From positions 1-64,000 of the forward strand of contig NZ_JAHZMO010000002.1 of the NCBI RefSeq assembly GCF_020748185.1: DNA of 64,000 bases, written 5' to 3'. Source of the DNA: Terrisporobacter petrolearius (lineage in GTDB: Bacteria; Bacillota; Clostridia; Peptostreptococcales; Peptostreptococcaceae). The notes below the pieces were generated by a model, which was given only the letters and a program-made list of their open reading frames with translations, did no database searches and was not told the DNA's origin. Both the position numbers and the translations under genes were made by a program. This document shows positions 1-9,687 of the stretch, piece by piece (position 1 is the first letter of the stretch; each line of letters begins with the position of its first letter).

Positions 1-42
1 AAGGTGTACTTGACATGCAATTAAATTGGAATTACATTCAAA

Positions 43-81
43 TTAAGGCATGGATACATAATTTTCATATCCATGCCTTAA
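43..81. repeat. inverted repeat at window edge
   Basis: Two 14-base arms (43-56 and 68-81) are perfect reverse complements around an 11-base loop. No clear T-run follows on either strand, so this could be a weak terminator for a gene outside the window or a simple hairpin. The rest of the first 137 bases holds no gene that I can see. Confidence 0.4.
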
Positions 82-137
82 TAAACTTATCATAGAAAGC
101 TATTTACAGAAAAAACTTCACAGTCTCTCCTAAAAAT

Positions 138-178
138 AAAAGGACTTTATTTAGTTAAAAACTAAGTAAGGTCCTTTT
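138..178. terminator. bidirectional terminator
   Basis: Arms starting AAAAGGAC and ending GTCCTTTT form a long A/T-flanked hairpin just downstream of the SH3 gene, which ends at 213 on the minus strand. The flanking A and T tracts would let it work on either strand. Confidence 0.6.
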
Positions 179-212
179 ATTAACATTAATATTAATTTTT
201 TTGTTTTATTGA

Positions 213-1106
213 TTATTTAATCTCAAGAATAATCCCATCAATTACAGGACATAAATAAACACTTCTACCATCCATTTTAATTCTTTGTTCTTTAAATGAA
301 TTATTTACAATAGTATTGTACAATTCATTACCTTTAGTTGGTAGTAGTAAGTTTAAAGATTCTTTAATAGCTTTTTTAAAATTTCCTGAAACAGAGCTAA
401 TAGCGTAACAAGCTTCGTTATCTACAACTCTAACTCTCGCACTACTATTTCCATTTGCATCATAATAATATCCGTTACTGTTAAATCCATTTAACAATAA
501 CCATTTATTAAATTCTTCCATTGATATCCCTGTTGGGATATTAGTATTATCGTCTGGTTTAGTTGTAACCTTTAAGTAACTGCCACTAACATAGCCTGTT
601 TTACCATTGTACTTAATTTGATACCAATTATTACTCATTTTTTTTAGTACATCTACTTTAGTGTTTTTCTTTAACTTAGCAACAATACTTTGCTTAGTAG
701 AGTAACCTTTTCTCATGTTAAGAGAACTTGTAGTTGTAGTACCTGCTTGGTTTTTATAAGTCTTCACAGTTGTAACAGTATTAGTATTAGTGTTTGTGCT
801 TGTAAGTTTTAAATACTTGCCACTAACATAACCTGTTTTACCTTTGTACTTTATTTGATACCAATTATTACTCATTTTTTTAAGTACATCTACTTTTGCA
901 TTTTTCTTTAACTTAGTAAGTACTTTGTGCTTAGTCGAATAACCTTTTCTCATGTTCACTGAATCTGTTGTTGATCCAACTTGCTTAACTGCAACAGATG
1001 TGCTAACTGTTTTAGCACTACTTGAAAATATAGTTGTAGAAAATAAACTAACCGATAGAAATCCAACTAATAATAGCGAGCCTATTTTTCTAGACTTATT
1101 TACCAT
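213..1106 (-). CDS. secreted protein with two bacterial SH3 domains
   Basis: 297 aa with an N-terminal signal peptide (basic MVNKSRK, then a hydrophobic stretch ending near residue 30). Two nearly identical SH3b modules follow, at about 42-102 and 122-183, each with an LNMRKGYSTK- or VNMRKGYSTK-like start and a WYQIKY-GKTGYVSG end. The C-terminal 110 residues match no domain I recognise. SH3b modules usually bind peptidoglycan stem peptides, so a cell-wall location is likely. No catalytic domain is visible; the C-terminal region could be an effector. It stands alone and ends at the hairpin at 138-178. Confidence 0.8.
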   Translation of the reverse strand: MVNKSRKIGSLLLVGFLSVSLFSTTIFSSSAKTVSTSVAVKQVGSTTDSVNMRKGYSTKHKVLTKLKKNAKVDVLKKMSNNWYQIKYKGKTGYVSGKYLKLTSTNTNTNTVTTVKTYKNQAGTTTTSSLNMRKGYSTKQSIVAKLKKNTKVDVLKKMSNNWYQIKYNGKTGYVSGSYLKVTTKPDDNTNIPTGISMEEFNKWLLLNGFNSNGYYYDANGNSSARVRVVDNEACYAISSVSGNFKKAIKESLNLLLPTKGNELYNTIVNNSFKEQRIKMDGRSVYLCPVIDGIILEIK

Positions 1107-1246
1107 ATATTTACCTTCAATTTCATTTTATATAAAGGAATAATTTCCCATCAACTTCATACTATATTCTTTTAACAAATTAAGCAACCAATATATTTTT
1201 AATTTTATGTAAAAATATATTTAATAAGCATTTAACCTTTTTTATA

Positions 1247-2542
1247 TTATAACTCTAAAGACAGTAGATCTTCATAACTTTGTCTTTTACATATTAATTT
1301 ATCATTTCCCTTATTTACAAATACAACTGGGTTTTTAGGTATTTTATTATAGTTTGATGCCATAGAGTATCCATAAGCTCCTGTAGACGTTGTTATTAAT
1401 ACATCTTCACTTTGTATATCTAATATATTAGTATTTGATATTAAAATATCCCCACTTTCACAACATTTCCCAGCAATAGTTACTTTATGCTCAGATTTTT
1501 CATTATTCATTTTATTTACTATAGCACATTCATACCCTGCTTGGTATAAAGAAGGTCTTATATTATCTGTCATTCCACCATCTACACTTACATAAGTTCT
1601 TACATCTTTAATATTTTTAATTGATCCAATAGAATATAGCGTACTTCCTGCATTTGCAACTAAAGACCTACCTGGTTCCAATATAAGAGTAGGGGTATTT
1701 ATATTTAATTGTTTGCATTTTTCATTGCATTTATTTATAATTTTCTCGCAAAACTCTTTAATGCTTCTTGGTTTGTCTTCCTTAGTGTAGTAAACACCGA
1801 TACCACCACCAAAGTCTACTTCTTTTATTTCTATATCATAGTCATCTTTTAATTTTTTTACTAAATTTAACATAACATCAACTTCTTCTTCATAAGGTTC
1901 CACCTCAAATATTTGAGAACCAATATGAGCATGAATCCCAATTAGTTTTACATTTTTATATCCTTTTAACCTTTCTACTGCCATATAAAAATCCCCATTT
2001 GTCAATGCAAAACCAAATTTAGAATCTATTTGACCAGTTCTAATATATTTATGAGTATGTGCATCAATTCCAGGCGTTACTCTAAAATATATATCTTGTA
2101 TCATATTTTTTTCTTCACAAAACTTTTCTAATATATCTAATTCATAAAAATTATCTACCACAAATACACCTACACCCAGGTCAACACCCATTTTTATCTC
2201 GTCTATTGTTTTGTTATTACCATGGAATAATATTTTCTTCGTTGGAAAATTAGCTTTGTAAGCTGTAAACAATTCTCCACCAGATACTACGTCTAAATAT
2301 AACCCCTCTTCATCTATTAAAGTACACATATACTTAGGTAAAAAAGCTTTACCAGCATATGCAATTTTATTATTATTTTCTTTAACCTTAAAATACTTAT
2401 TATATTCTTTGCAATTATTTCTAATTAACTCCTCATCAAATACATAAAGAGGTGTATCATATTTTCTTGCCAAATCTAGCGTATTTACACCACCTATGTA
2501 TAAGCTATTATCTTTTATTCCCATTGTGCCATGTAGTTTCAT
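1247..2542 (-). CDS. lysA: diaminopimelate decarboxylase
   Basis: 431 aa, full length for the family. It decarboxylates meso-diaminopimelate to L-lysine, the last step of lysine synthesis, with PLP as cofactor. The PLP lysine is in the YAGKAF motif (K65). HIGSQIF, EPGRS and the GKCCESGD motif, whose Cys acts across the dimer, are all present. The start has an AGGAGGGTAAT ribosome-binding site. It lies 14 bases downstream of the aspartate kinase gene and shares its riboswitch-controlled transcript, so both ends of the lysine pathway respond together. Confidence 0.95.
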   Translation of the reverse strand: MKLHGTMGIKDNSLYIGGVNTLDLARKYDTPLYVFDEELIRNNCKEYNKYFKVKENNNKIAYAGKAFLPKYMCTLIDEEGLYLDVVSGGELFTAYKANFPTKKILFHGNNKTIDEIKMGVDLGVGVFVVDNFYELDILEKFCEEKNMIQDIYFRVTPGIDAHTHKYIRTGQIDSKFGFALTNGDFYMAVERLKGYKNVKLIGIHAHIGSQIFEVEPYEEEVDVMLNLVKKLKDDYDIEIKEVDFGGGIGVYYTKEDKPRSIKEFCEKIINKCNEKCKQLNINTPTLILEPGRSLVANAGSTLYSIGSIKNIKDVRTYVSVDGGMTDNIRPSLYQAGYECAIVNKMNNEKSEHKVTIAGKCCESGDILISNTNILDIQSEDVLITTSTGAYGYSMASNYNKIPKNPVVFVNKGNDKLICKRQSYEDLLSLEL

Positions 2543-2556
2543 ATTACCCTCCTATT

Positions 2557-3753
2557 TTATAAATTAAATTCTTTCGCTATTTCTCTTATTGCCACTTCTT
2601 TACAAGAAGAATTTATTGCACATGTAATTCTTATTTCAGATGTTGTAATTAATTTTACAGCTATGTTGTTATCACTGAATATTTTAAATACTTTTGAAGC
2701 AACACCACTAGTATTTTTCATTCCAAGACCTACTAAAGAAAACTTTGTTATTTCTTCATCTATAATGATACTTCCTTTTGGTACAAAGCAACCTACGATT
2801 TCTTTACATTCCATTAAATCATCCTTTGGTATGGTAAATGACACATTTACCTTACTATTAAATGGAGCTGTCTGACTTATCATATCAATACTAACTCCAT
2901 CTACGGCTATTTTTTCAAATAATTTAGATACATCTTCCATATTTATATCTACCACTGTTATGGCTGCATCTTCATCACAAGTGGCAAGGCCAGTAATAAC
3001 TTTATCCTCTAATTTCATTTCTTTACTCCCCCTTATATATGTTCCTTCAATATCGCTACAAGATAAACCTACATATAACTCCACATTATATTTTTGTGCT
3101 AACTCCACACTTCTCGAATGCATTACTTGAGCACCTAAACTTGCTAACTCCAGCATTTCCTCATATTCAATTTCTTTTATTTTTTTAGCTTCAATATATT
3201 TTCTTGGATCTGTAAAATAAATACCATCTACATCAGTATATATCTCGCATATACCATCCAGTTTTACAGCTAAAGCCACAGCTGAAGTATCTGAGCCTCC
3301 CCTTCCTAAAGTAGTTATATCTCCTTCATCATTTAAGCCTTGAAATCCTGTTACTATTACAATCTTACCACTGTCTAAACTTTCATCAATTTTACTAACA
3401 TCAATATCATCTATTAATGATTTCCCATGAAGTCCACTAGTTTTAATATCTAATTGATAAGCATTATAACTTACTGCTTCACATCCTAAAGATTTTAAAC
3501 TCATTGATAATAAAGATGCAGATATCATCTCTCCAGTAGACATTAACACATCCAGTTCCCTTTTATCTGGAGCTTTAGTTATGTCTTTTGCTAAACTTAT
3601 AAAATCGTCTGTTGTATCTCCCATAGCTGAGACTACAACAACAATCTTAGGATTTTTCTTTTTTCTTTCTATTAATTTACTTGCAATAAGCTTAATTTTT
3701 TCAGTACTAGATACAGAACTACCACCATATTTTTGAACAACTACTTCGCTCAC
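2557..3753 (-). CDS. lysC: aspartate kinase (lysine-type)
   Basis: 398 aa from a GTG start at 3753. An earlier in-frame GTG at 3762 overlaps the AAGGGGTGG ribosome-binding site, so the later one is preferred. It phosphorylates L-aspartate to start the Lys/Thr/Met branch. The KYGGSS motif is at residues 8-13; the GFQGLNDEG and GRGGSDTSA motifs of the kinase domain and two C-terminal ACT domains (about 265 to the end) are visible. It is first in the operon with lysA, directly behind a lysine riboswitch, which points to a lysine-responsive isoenzyme. The symbol is by function. Confidence 0.93.
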   Translation of the reverse strand: MSEVVVQKYGGSSVSSTEKIKLIASKLIERKKKNPKIVVVVSAMGDTTDDFISLAKDITKAPDKRELDVLMSTGEMISASLLSMSLKSLGCEAVSYNAYQLDIKTSGLHGKSLIDDIDVSKIDESLDSGKIVIVTGFQGLNDEGDITTLGRGGSDTSAVALAVKLDGICEIYTDVDGIYFTDPRKYIEAKKIKEIEYEEMLELASLGAQVMHSRSVELAQKYNVELYVGLSCSDIEGTYIRGSKEMKLEDKVITGLATCDEDAAITVVDINMEDVSKLFEKIAVDGVSIDMISQTAPFNSKVNVSFTIPKDDLMECKEIVGCFVPKGSIIIDEEITKFSLVGLGMKNTSGVASKVFKIFSDNNIAVKLITTSEIRITCAINSSCKEVAIREIAKEFNL

Positions 3754-3783
3754 TATTACCACCCCTTAAATTATGAAATTGCA

Positions 3784-4075
3784 TAAAAAAAATAAAACGC
3801 CCAAAGGTATACTTTGGACGTTGAAATTAGCCATAGTAAACCTTGTAGCTCAACACTTAGAAAAAATTCGCTTAGTTCATGTGACCAACAGCCTTAAAAA
3901 ACAGACCTGTTGATCCTCCTTCTTGCGAATAAAAGTGACAGCCTTATACATGTTTTGCATAAGTCCAGATAGCGTATATGCCTATATGCTACCTTCGGCT
4001 GCAATTCCTTTCCTAACATATAATTGCTCGCCAGCTATATGTTAGTACTATTAAGTACAGCGCCTCTACCTTAGG
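3784..4075 (-). promoter_or_regulatory. lysine riboswitch (L box) with terminator
   Basis: On the minus strand the leader begins with AGGTAGAGGCGC, has an AGTA element and GCCGAAGG, then a GGACTTATGC segment and GGCTGTCACTT, all hallmarks of the L box aptamer. It ends in a strong hairpin (3796-3822, ACGTCCAAAG / CTTTGGGCGT) followed by a T-run. The lysC start lies about 40 bases further on. Lysine binding is expected to favour the terminator and shut off lysC-lysA. Confidence 0.92.
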
Positions 4076-4158
4076 TTCTTATATTTTTTTATTAATAATA
4101 TATTAATAACATAACATACTTTAATATGCAATAAAAATCATAAAACTATTTTTATATT

Positions 4159-4764
4159 TTACAAATAATTAAACAATTTATTCAAAGATGTATCTAAAAA
4201 GTATATATGCTCATTAATATTACATTTATTATACTTTTGTTCCCTAGAAGATATAACAATAACTTTTGGTACCATAAAAAATGGTATAGTCGAGTTATCA
4301 ATATCATTATAAATATTGCTATACTTTGAACATCTAAAGTTTTCATCTAGTTCAATGTCTATTAATACTTGCAGTCTTTCTCCACAGAGATTTATATATT
4401 CTATAAATATATCATAAGTTTCATCTCCTACTTTTGCATTTCTATAAAATCTAACAGTTTCATATCCTGCACTATTTAATCTAATTGCAATTTCAGAACC
4501 TAGCAACATTTTTGTTAAACTTTTCCCCTTTTCAATATTACTTCCATTTAGATAATAAACTCCTGAATTATCTTTGAAATTTGTATAGTTAATATTACAT
4601 GGAAACTTTCTCAAAGTATAATCATTACACATTTTTCTCAATGTCCTCTTTAGGGATTTTTTACCATTTCTTTTTTTACTATTAAATACTTTTCCTACTT
4701 GATTTTCTGTGACGCATCTTACTCTACTTACCAAATACAAAATATCTTTTTCTAATCCCACCAT
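4159..4764 (-). CDS. replication-relaxation-like protein
   Basis: 201 aa from the ATG at 4764, which follows an AAGGAG site; the longer reading frame would need a TTG. The N-terminal 75 residues look like a winged helix (EKDILYLVSRVRCVTENQVGKVF, then a basic recognition helix). The rest resembles a small alpha/beta domain with YETVRFYRNAKVGDETYDIFIEY. This order fits the replication-relaxation family (PF13814), usually found on plasmids and integrative elements. No mobility genes surround it here, so it may be a relic or a domesticated copy. The family assignment is by eye only. Confidence 0.5.
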   Translation of the reverse strand: MVGLEKDILYLVSRVRCVTENQVGKVFNSKKRNGKKSLKRTLRKMCNDYTLRKFPCNINYTNFKDNSGVYYLNGSNIEKGKSLTKMLLGSEIAIRLNSAGYETVRFYRNAKVGDETYDIFIEYINLCGERLQVLIDIELDENFRCSKYSNIYNDIDNSTIPFFMVPKVIVISSREQKYNKCNINEHIYFLDTSLNKLFNYL

Positions 4765-4837
4765 AGTCAATCTCCTTGAAGCTGTTTTTACCAAGTTGTA
4801 CTATATTATATTAAAATCACTTAATAAAATTTACAAA

Positions 4838-4874
4838 TAAAAAAAGGAAGATTAAAATTTTCTTCCTTTTTTTT
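4838..4874. terminator. bidirectional terminator
   Basis: AAAAAAAGGAAGA and TCTTCCTTTTTTTT arms form a hairpin flanked by A and T runs. It lies just after the 560-aa membrane protein gene on the minus strand. Confidence 0.7.
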
Positions 4875-4895
4875 ATTAATATATTCTATTCTATA

Positions 4896-6578
4896 TTACT
4901 TAGTTTTTTCTTTATTATCAATTTTTTCACTTTTTTCTTCTTTATCTGCAGTTCTTTCTGCTTTTCCAATATTAATATTATCAAAGGCTGCAATACTTAT
5001 TATATTTGAATCTGCTTTCTCATAAGAAATACTTACTTTGTCTCCTACCATTGTTAAAGGTAATTCTGTAGATATTTTTGATGTTCCTGTAAATATTAGT
5101 TCTTTATTATCTTTTAATGTAATGTAATAAGTTGTGTTTCCACTTTTTACATCTTGATTTACTCTGGATACAGTTCCTTCTACTTTTTGTAAGTTCTCAC
5201 TAGAGTCAAAATCTATATCATTCCCTTTAGATTCTAATGCTTCTTTGTAATTTCTATAAGCATCCTCTTTTGTGTCTCCCATTCCTATTATGCTATAATC
5301 TTCAACAGATACAAATGCTACCATTTTTACAAGGTCTGCTTTATCCTTTAAACCTAACACATATGTTGGCTTTCCAAGAATATTATAAGTAACTGGGAAA
5401 GTTGCTTTATAATTTTTCTCTTGTACTTTTCCTTCCGCAGTTGTCATAGCTGCAGTTTCTGTTGCTCCAGTTTGCATATACAGTTTTGATTCCTTTGTTC
5501 TAGAATCAACCAACATAAATCCTACTGTAGATTCATCTCCTCCTGCTGAAGTAATTCCTGTATACCAATATGATTTCCCATCTTTTCCATATACTAATGA
5601 AGTTCCTTCTGAAGGTAATAACACACCCTCTTCAGATATTACTGAGTTTAAAAATCCTTTAACATATAGTCCCCAGTTATTTATTTGATCTACTATAAAG
5701 CTTTCTGGTTGTATTCTATCTACCCACTTGGGTGTATCTTCAATTGAGTATATTTTAACCTCTCCACTTTGAGCATCAACAATAGCTGTTCCAACAGCAT
5801 CTGATCCTCCATACCCTATAGCATGCTCATATAAAGTTACAACCCAATAAGGCTTTCCATTGTCATCGACTTCAAAATTAAAATCAGTCATACCATACTT
5901 CATACCACCATTTAGGTAAACATGTCTATGTAAATCTTGTAAGAAATATGCTTCTTCTTGATACACTATTTTAAGTTGTTTTCCATCAAGATTTTCAACT
6001 AATCTTACGTCTTGTGGGTCGCTTGCCGATACCATAATATAACCATTAGTACCCTCTAAATTAGTTATCCATTTTATAATATCTCTATGAACAAGAGGTG
6101 CAACCCAATATAATTCACCATTCACACTTTGTATTGAGTACTCACCAACTTTAGATATACTTCCTATTGCTGGTATTTCACCAAGTTTTTTTTCTCCCAG
6201 TTTTATTGCCATATCTTTGTCAACAATTCTTATTTTATCCACACTTACCGGACTTACATCTTCTGTAAAAACACTTTCCTCTACTTTCCCAAGCAAGTCT
6301 TTATAAGAACTAGCTCTAAAAATAGGAGATGTTACAAAGAATGGAATAATAATAATTACAACTAACAAAACCCCAGCTATTAAAAAGTTATTCTTTGCAC
6401 TTTTAGATGTTCTCTCTCCTCTATCAAGCATCATGTCAAGAACACCAGCTAATACAAAGAATAGAATTAGCATTATAAATCCTGATGTGAAATCAAACCT
6501 CAGTACTGGTAATTTTACAAATGCATAAATAGCCGCTATTAATAGGGCTATCCCATAAGATTTAAATATTTTTTTCAT
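4896..6578 (-). CDS. membrane-anchored protein with large extracellular region
   Basis: 560 aa. Hydrophobic segments lie at about 8-25, 32-50 and 65-85; the following 470 residues are hydrophilic and probably outside the cell. The middle has repeated YWVAPL, YWVVTLYEH and YWYTGIT-type strands reminiscent of PepSY-like repeats, and the last 90 residues resemble a small OB-like beta domain followed by a charged Lys/Glu tail. I recognise it only as a conserved clostridial membrane protein; the function is unknown. It has an AAAGGAG site, is monocistronic and has its own terminator. Confidence 0.6.
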   Translation of the reverse strand: MKKIFKSYGIALLIAAIYAFVKLPVLRFDFTSGFIMLILFFVLAGVLDMMLDRGERTSKSAKNNFLIAGVLLVVIIIIPFFVTSPIFRASSYKDLLGKVEESVFTEDVSPVSVDKIRIVDKDMAIKLGEKKLGEIPAIGSISKVGEYSIQSVNGELYWVAPLVHRDIIKWITNLEGTNGYIMVSASDPQDVRLVENLDGKQLKIVYQEEAYFLQDLHRHVYLNGGMKYGMTDFNFEVDDNGKPYWVVTLYEHAIGYGGSDAVGTAIVDAQSGEVKIYSIEDTPKWVDRIQPESFIVDQINNWGLYVKGFLNSVISEEGVLLPSEGTSLVYGKDGKSYWYTGITSAGGDESTVGFMLVDSRTKESKLYMQTGATETAAMTTAEGKVQEKNYKATFPVTYNILGKPTYVLGLKDKADLVKMVAFVSVEDYSIIGMGDTKEDAYRNYKEALESKGNDIDFDSSENLQKVEGTVSRVNQDVKSGNTTYYITLKDNKELIFTGTSKISTELPLTMVGDKVSISYEKADSNIISIAAFDNINIGKAERTADKEEKSEKIDNKEKTK

Positions 6579-6665
6579 ATTTTCTCCTTTCCATTATACC
6601 TCTTATTACTATTATAACCTTTTTTTTACATGTTTAGATTAATAAATAATATATAATAGAAAATA

Positions 6666-6698
6666 AAAAATTACCATAGTAATATATGGTAATTTTTA
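6666..6698. terminator. terminator overlapping a stop codon
   Basis: AAAAATTACCAT and ATGGTAATTTTT arms form a hairpin with flanking A/T runs. It overlaps the stop codon of the NlpC/P60-like gene on the minus strand. Confidence 0.55.
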
Positions 6699-7259
6699 AC
6701 AAGTCATATGACTTAGCATATTTCTTCCACTTTTTATATTATAATTACATAATAATCCTTCGTATTCTAAATTAAGATTTGGGTTATTATAAAAATCCTC
6801 CGGCTTTACTAATGATGGTGACTTTTCAAATATGTCAATACCACTTTTATAAAGCATATCTGCCACAAAGTGCGAACATACATATCTATATTCTTTTTCT
6901 CTTGATTTATTAAATGATAAATATACTAAAGCTTTAACATCATAATTATATCTATTTCTATTGCTATTTACTTTCATTATATTTTGTACTAATTTTCCAT
7001 AACTAGAATAATCAACATCTAATGAGTATACTCGGCATAATGCATTTTGCTTTATTTCATATAAGCCTTCATTTATGTGTTCTTCTACAAAACCTGCAAA
7101 TATAGGTGTTTTAGGATTTAGTCTCCCAAATGAATACATGGGTGATAAATCTTCATTTAAAGATAAAGAAATATGAGCATAGGGACTTTTACTAACTTTT
7201 CTTATTAAATAAGATAGAAGAGTTCCTGTATAAGTTGTTACTATATAAATTTTTCTCAT
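6696..7259 (-). CDS. permuted NlpC/P60 (YiiX-like) cysteine hydrolase
   Basis: 187 aa from the ATG at 7259, which has a GGGGGTG site 5 bases upstream; an 18-residue upstream extension lacks one. A histidine in SPYAHISLSL (about residue 28) precedes a cysteine in YVCSHFVADML (about 126), the inverted His-then-Cys order of circularly permuted papain-like NlpC/P60 proteins (YiiX/YaeF group). Such enzymes act on amide or ester bonds in cell envelope or lipid substrates. There is no signal peptide, so it is probably cytoplasmic. The substrate cannot be told from sequence. Confidence 0.6.
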   Translation of the reverse strand: MRKIYIVTTYTGTLLSYLIRKVSKSPYAHISLSLNEDLSPMYSFGRLNPKTPIFAGFVEEHINEGLYEIKQNALCRVYSLDVDYSSYGKLVQNIMKVNSNRNRYNYDVKALVYLSFNKSREKEYRYVCSHFVADMLYKSGIDIFEKSPSLVKPEDFYNNPNLNLEYEGLLCNYNIKSGRNMLSHMTC

Positions 7260-7588
7260 TTCTACACCCCCAATTTTCTTACCTTTTGATTTTATCATAA
7301 TATTCAAATTCATTCAATTCATATTTAGATTTATTATTAATAATGGACAAGATATGTGTACTTTTATACATACTTTTTAAAAAAATTGGAAATATTATAT
7401 AATTTTTTTTATATTATCTTAATAAAAATATTGATTTTGTTCAATAATGTTAAATATAATAGTTATTAACTAGTAAAATATATAAATATACTTTATTTTT
7501 TTTCCATATTGAATTAAAATTAATAATATGATTATGATAGAACTTATTACATATTAAAATTAATAAAATGAATAGAGAGGTAAAAAAT

Positions 7589-9253
7589 ATGTCAAACGAA
7601 ACAATTTCAAATAATTTTATAAAAAACATAATAGTTGACGATTTAGAATCAGGAAAACACGATCATATAATAACTCGTTTCCCACCAGAACCAAATGGGT
7701 ATTTACATATTGGACATGCTAAAAGTATTTGCTTAAACTTTGGATTAGCTAAGGAATTAAAGGGCACAGTTAATATGAGATTTGATGATACAAATCCATT
7801 AAAAGAAGATGATGAGTATGTTAATTCAATAAAAGAAGACGTAATGTGGTTAGGATTTAATTGGAATAATTTATACTTTGCATCTGATTATTTTGATGAA
7901 ATGTATAAAAGAGCTGTCATTTTAATAAAAAAAGGTAAAGCATATGTGGACGATTTATCTGCTGATGAAATAAGAGAAACTCGTGGTACTTTAACAGAGC
8001 CAGGGTTTGATAGTCCATATAGAAATAGATCTATAGAAGAAAACTTAGATTTATTTGAAAGAATGAAAAATGGTGAATTTGAAAATGGTCAAAAAGTTTT
8101 AAGAGCTAAGATAGATATGTCTTCTCCTAATATAAACTTTAGAGATCCTGTTATATACAGAATTTCTCATGCATCTCACCACAACACTGGAGATAAATGG
8201 TGCATATACCCGATGTACTCATTTGCGCACCCACTTGAGGATGCTATAGAAGGAATAACTCACTCTATATGTACTCTAGAGTTTGAAGATCAAAGACCTT
8301 TATACGACTGGGTTGTTAGAGAATGCGAAATGGAAAATGTTCCAAGACAAATTGAGTTTGCTAGACTTAACTTAACAAATACAGTAATGAGTAAAAGAAA
8401 ATTAAAATTATTAGTTGATGAAGGAATTGCTGATGGATGGGATGACCCTCGTCTTCCTACTATCTCAGGGGTTAGAAGAAGAGGATATACTCCAGAATGT
8501 ATACGTAACTTCTGCGCTGAAATAGGTGTATCAAAAGCTGATTCTAAAGTTGATAGTAGATTGTTTGACCACTTCTTAAGAGAAGACTTACAACCAAAGG
8601 CTCAACTTGCAATGGGAATATTAAATCCTTTAAAATTAGTTATAACAAACTATCCAGAAGGTCAAAGTGAAATGATAGAACTTGAAAATATAGCTAAAAA
8701 TGAAGAAGCTGGTACAAGAGAGGTTCCATTTAGTAGAGAAGTTTACATAGAGAGAGATGACTTTATGGAAGAACCAATACCAAAATACAGAAGATTCTTC
8801 CCAGGAAATGAAGTTAGATTAAAAGGTGCATATTTTGTTAAATGTAATGATGTTGTAAAAGATGAAGATGGTAATATAGTAGAAATCCATGGTACTTACG
8901 ACCCAGAAACAAAATCAGGTTCAGGATTTACTGGACGTAAAGTTAAAGGTACAGTTCATTGGGTAGATGCTAAAACTGCCGTTCCTGCTGAATTTAGATT
9001 ATTCGAGCCACTAATATTAGATGACGCTCCAGAAAATGAAGGTAAGCACTTCTTAGACCAAATAAATCCTAATTCACTTACAATACTACAAGGTTTTGTA
9101 GAACCAACTGCAATAAAGGATGCTAAACCTTTAGATAAATTCCAATTTGTTAGAAATGGATTCTTTTCAGTAGATACTAAGTATACTACTCCAGAGAAAC
9201 TTGTATTCAATAGAATAGTTCCTCTTAAAAGTTCTTTTAAACCAGGAAAATAA
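7589..9253 (+). CDS. glnS: glutaminyl-tRNA synthetase
   Basis: 554 aa from the ATG at 7589, which has an AGAGAGG site; an ATG 21 bases upstream has none. Class I synthetase charging tRNA(Gln) with glutamine. The ATP-binding HIGH motif is in [12 protein letters not shown] (about residue 40) and the KMSKS-like loop is VMSKRKL (about 271). The C-terminal beta-barrel anticodon-binding domains are complete. Many clostridia make Gln-tRNA by amidation instead, so a dedicated GlnRS is informative. It is monocistronic, with a terminator directly after it. Confidence 0.96.
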   Translation: MSNETISNNFIKNIIVDDLESGKHDHIITRFPPEPNGYLHIGHAKSICLNFGLAKELKGTVNMRFDDTNPLKEDDEYVNSIKEDVMWLGFNWNNLYFASDYFDEMYKRAVILIKKGKAYVDDLSADEIRETRGTLTEPGFDSPYRNRSIEENLDLFERMKNGEFENGQKVLRAKIDMSSPNINFRDPVIYRISHASHHNTGDKWCIYPMYSFAHPLEDAIEGITHSICTLEFEDQRPLYDWVVRECEMENVPRQIEFARLNLTNTVMSKRKLKLLVDEGIADGWDDPRLPTISGVRRRGYTPECIRNFCAEIGVSKADSKVDSRLFDHFLREDLQPKAQLAMGILNPLKLVITNYPEGQSEMIELENIAKNEEAGTREVPFSREVYIERDDFMEEPIPKYRRFFPGNEVRLKGAYFVKCNDVVKDEDGNIVEIHGTYDPETKSGSGFTGRKVKGTVHWVDAKTAVPAEFRLFEPLILDDAPENEGKHFLDQINPNSLTILQGFVEPTAIKDAKPLDKFQFVRNGFFSVDTKYTTPEKLVFNRIVPLKSSFKPGK

Positions 9254-9264
9254 TTAAATATAAT

Positions 9265-9296
9265 AAAAAGACTATGATTTTCATAGTCTTTTTTTA
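9265..9296 (+). terminator. glnS terminator
   Basis: AAAGACTATGA and TCATAGTCTTT arms around a 3-base loop, followed by a T-run, 12 bases after the glnS stop. Confidence 0.85.
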
Positions 9297-9319
9297 TTAA
9301 ATAATATATTACACAGATT

Positions 9320-9600
9320 TTAAATAAAAAAGAAAAAGCACTATTTTGGTGATTATAGTCTCCAAATTAGTGCTTTTCCCAGGACAAAAGTTTTCACTTA
9401 GGCCCTTACCTCAATTATTTCATCAAACATAGTTTGCAAACTAGTCACTGTTCCAATCCCTGGGTTTTGAATCATAACTATCTGCACGATAGTAGCTGAG
9501 GAATCTAGTATCTTCATTATATTTGATGGATATTAAAAAATATCAAATATACTTAAGCTCCCAAGGAAATCACAAACATACATATTTATGATTAGATTAA
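9320..9600 (-). ncRNA. structured non-coding RNA of uncertain family
   Basis: A 434-base gap holds no convincing ORF but a markedly structured, less AT-rich stretch. Read on the minus strand it has a hairpin with 10-bp perfect arms (9518-9551), further short hairpins (CTATC/GATAG; AAGT-GAAA-ACTT), partly complementary ends (TTTCC near the start, GGAAA near 9380), and a strong Rho-independent terminator (9334-9377, AAAAGCACTA/TAGTGCTTTT plus T-run). A small stable RNA is the best reading. 6S RNA or the raiA RNA are candidates to test; neither is established here. It sits just 3' of the lipid kinase gene. Confidence 0.5.
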
Positions 9601-9687
9601 GTTGGATTGATCTTCATCAATCTCTACATATATATTAACCTTTTTCTTAATAATTATGCATTTTATCAAAACAACTTTACTTAAATT

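Noticed and set aside
641-930. direct repeat within the SH3 gene
   Set aside because: The near-identical stretches are the two SH3b domains of one protein, explained by domain duplication.
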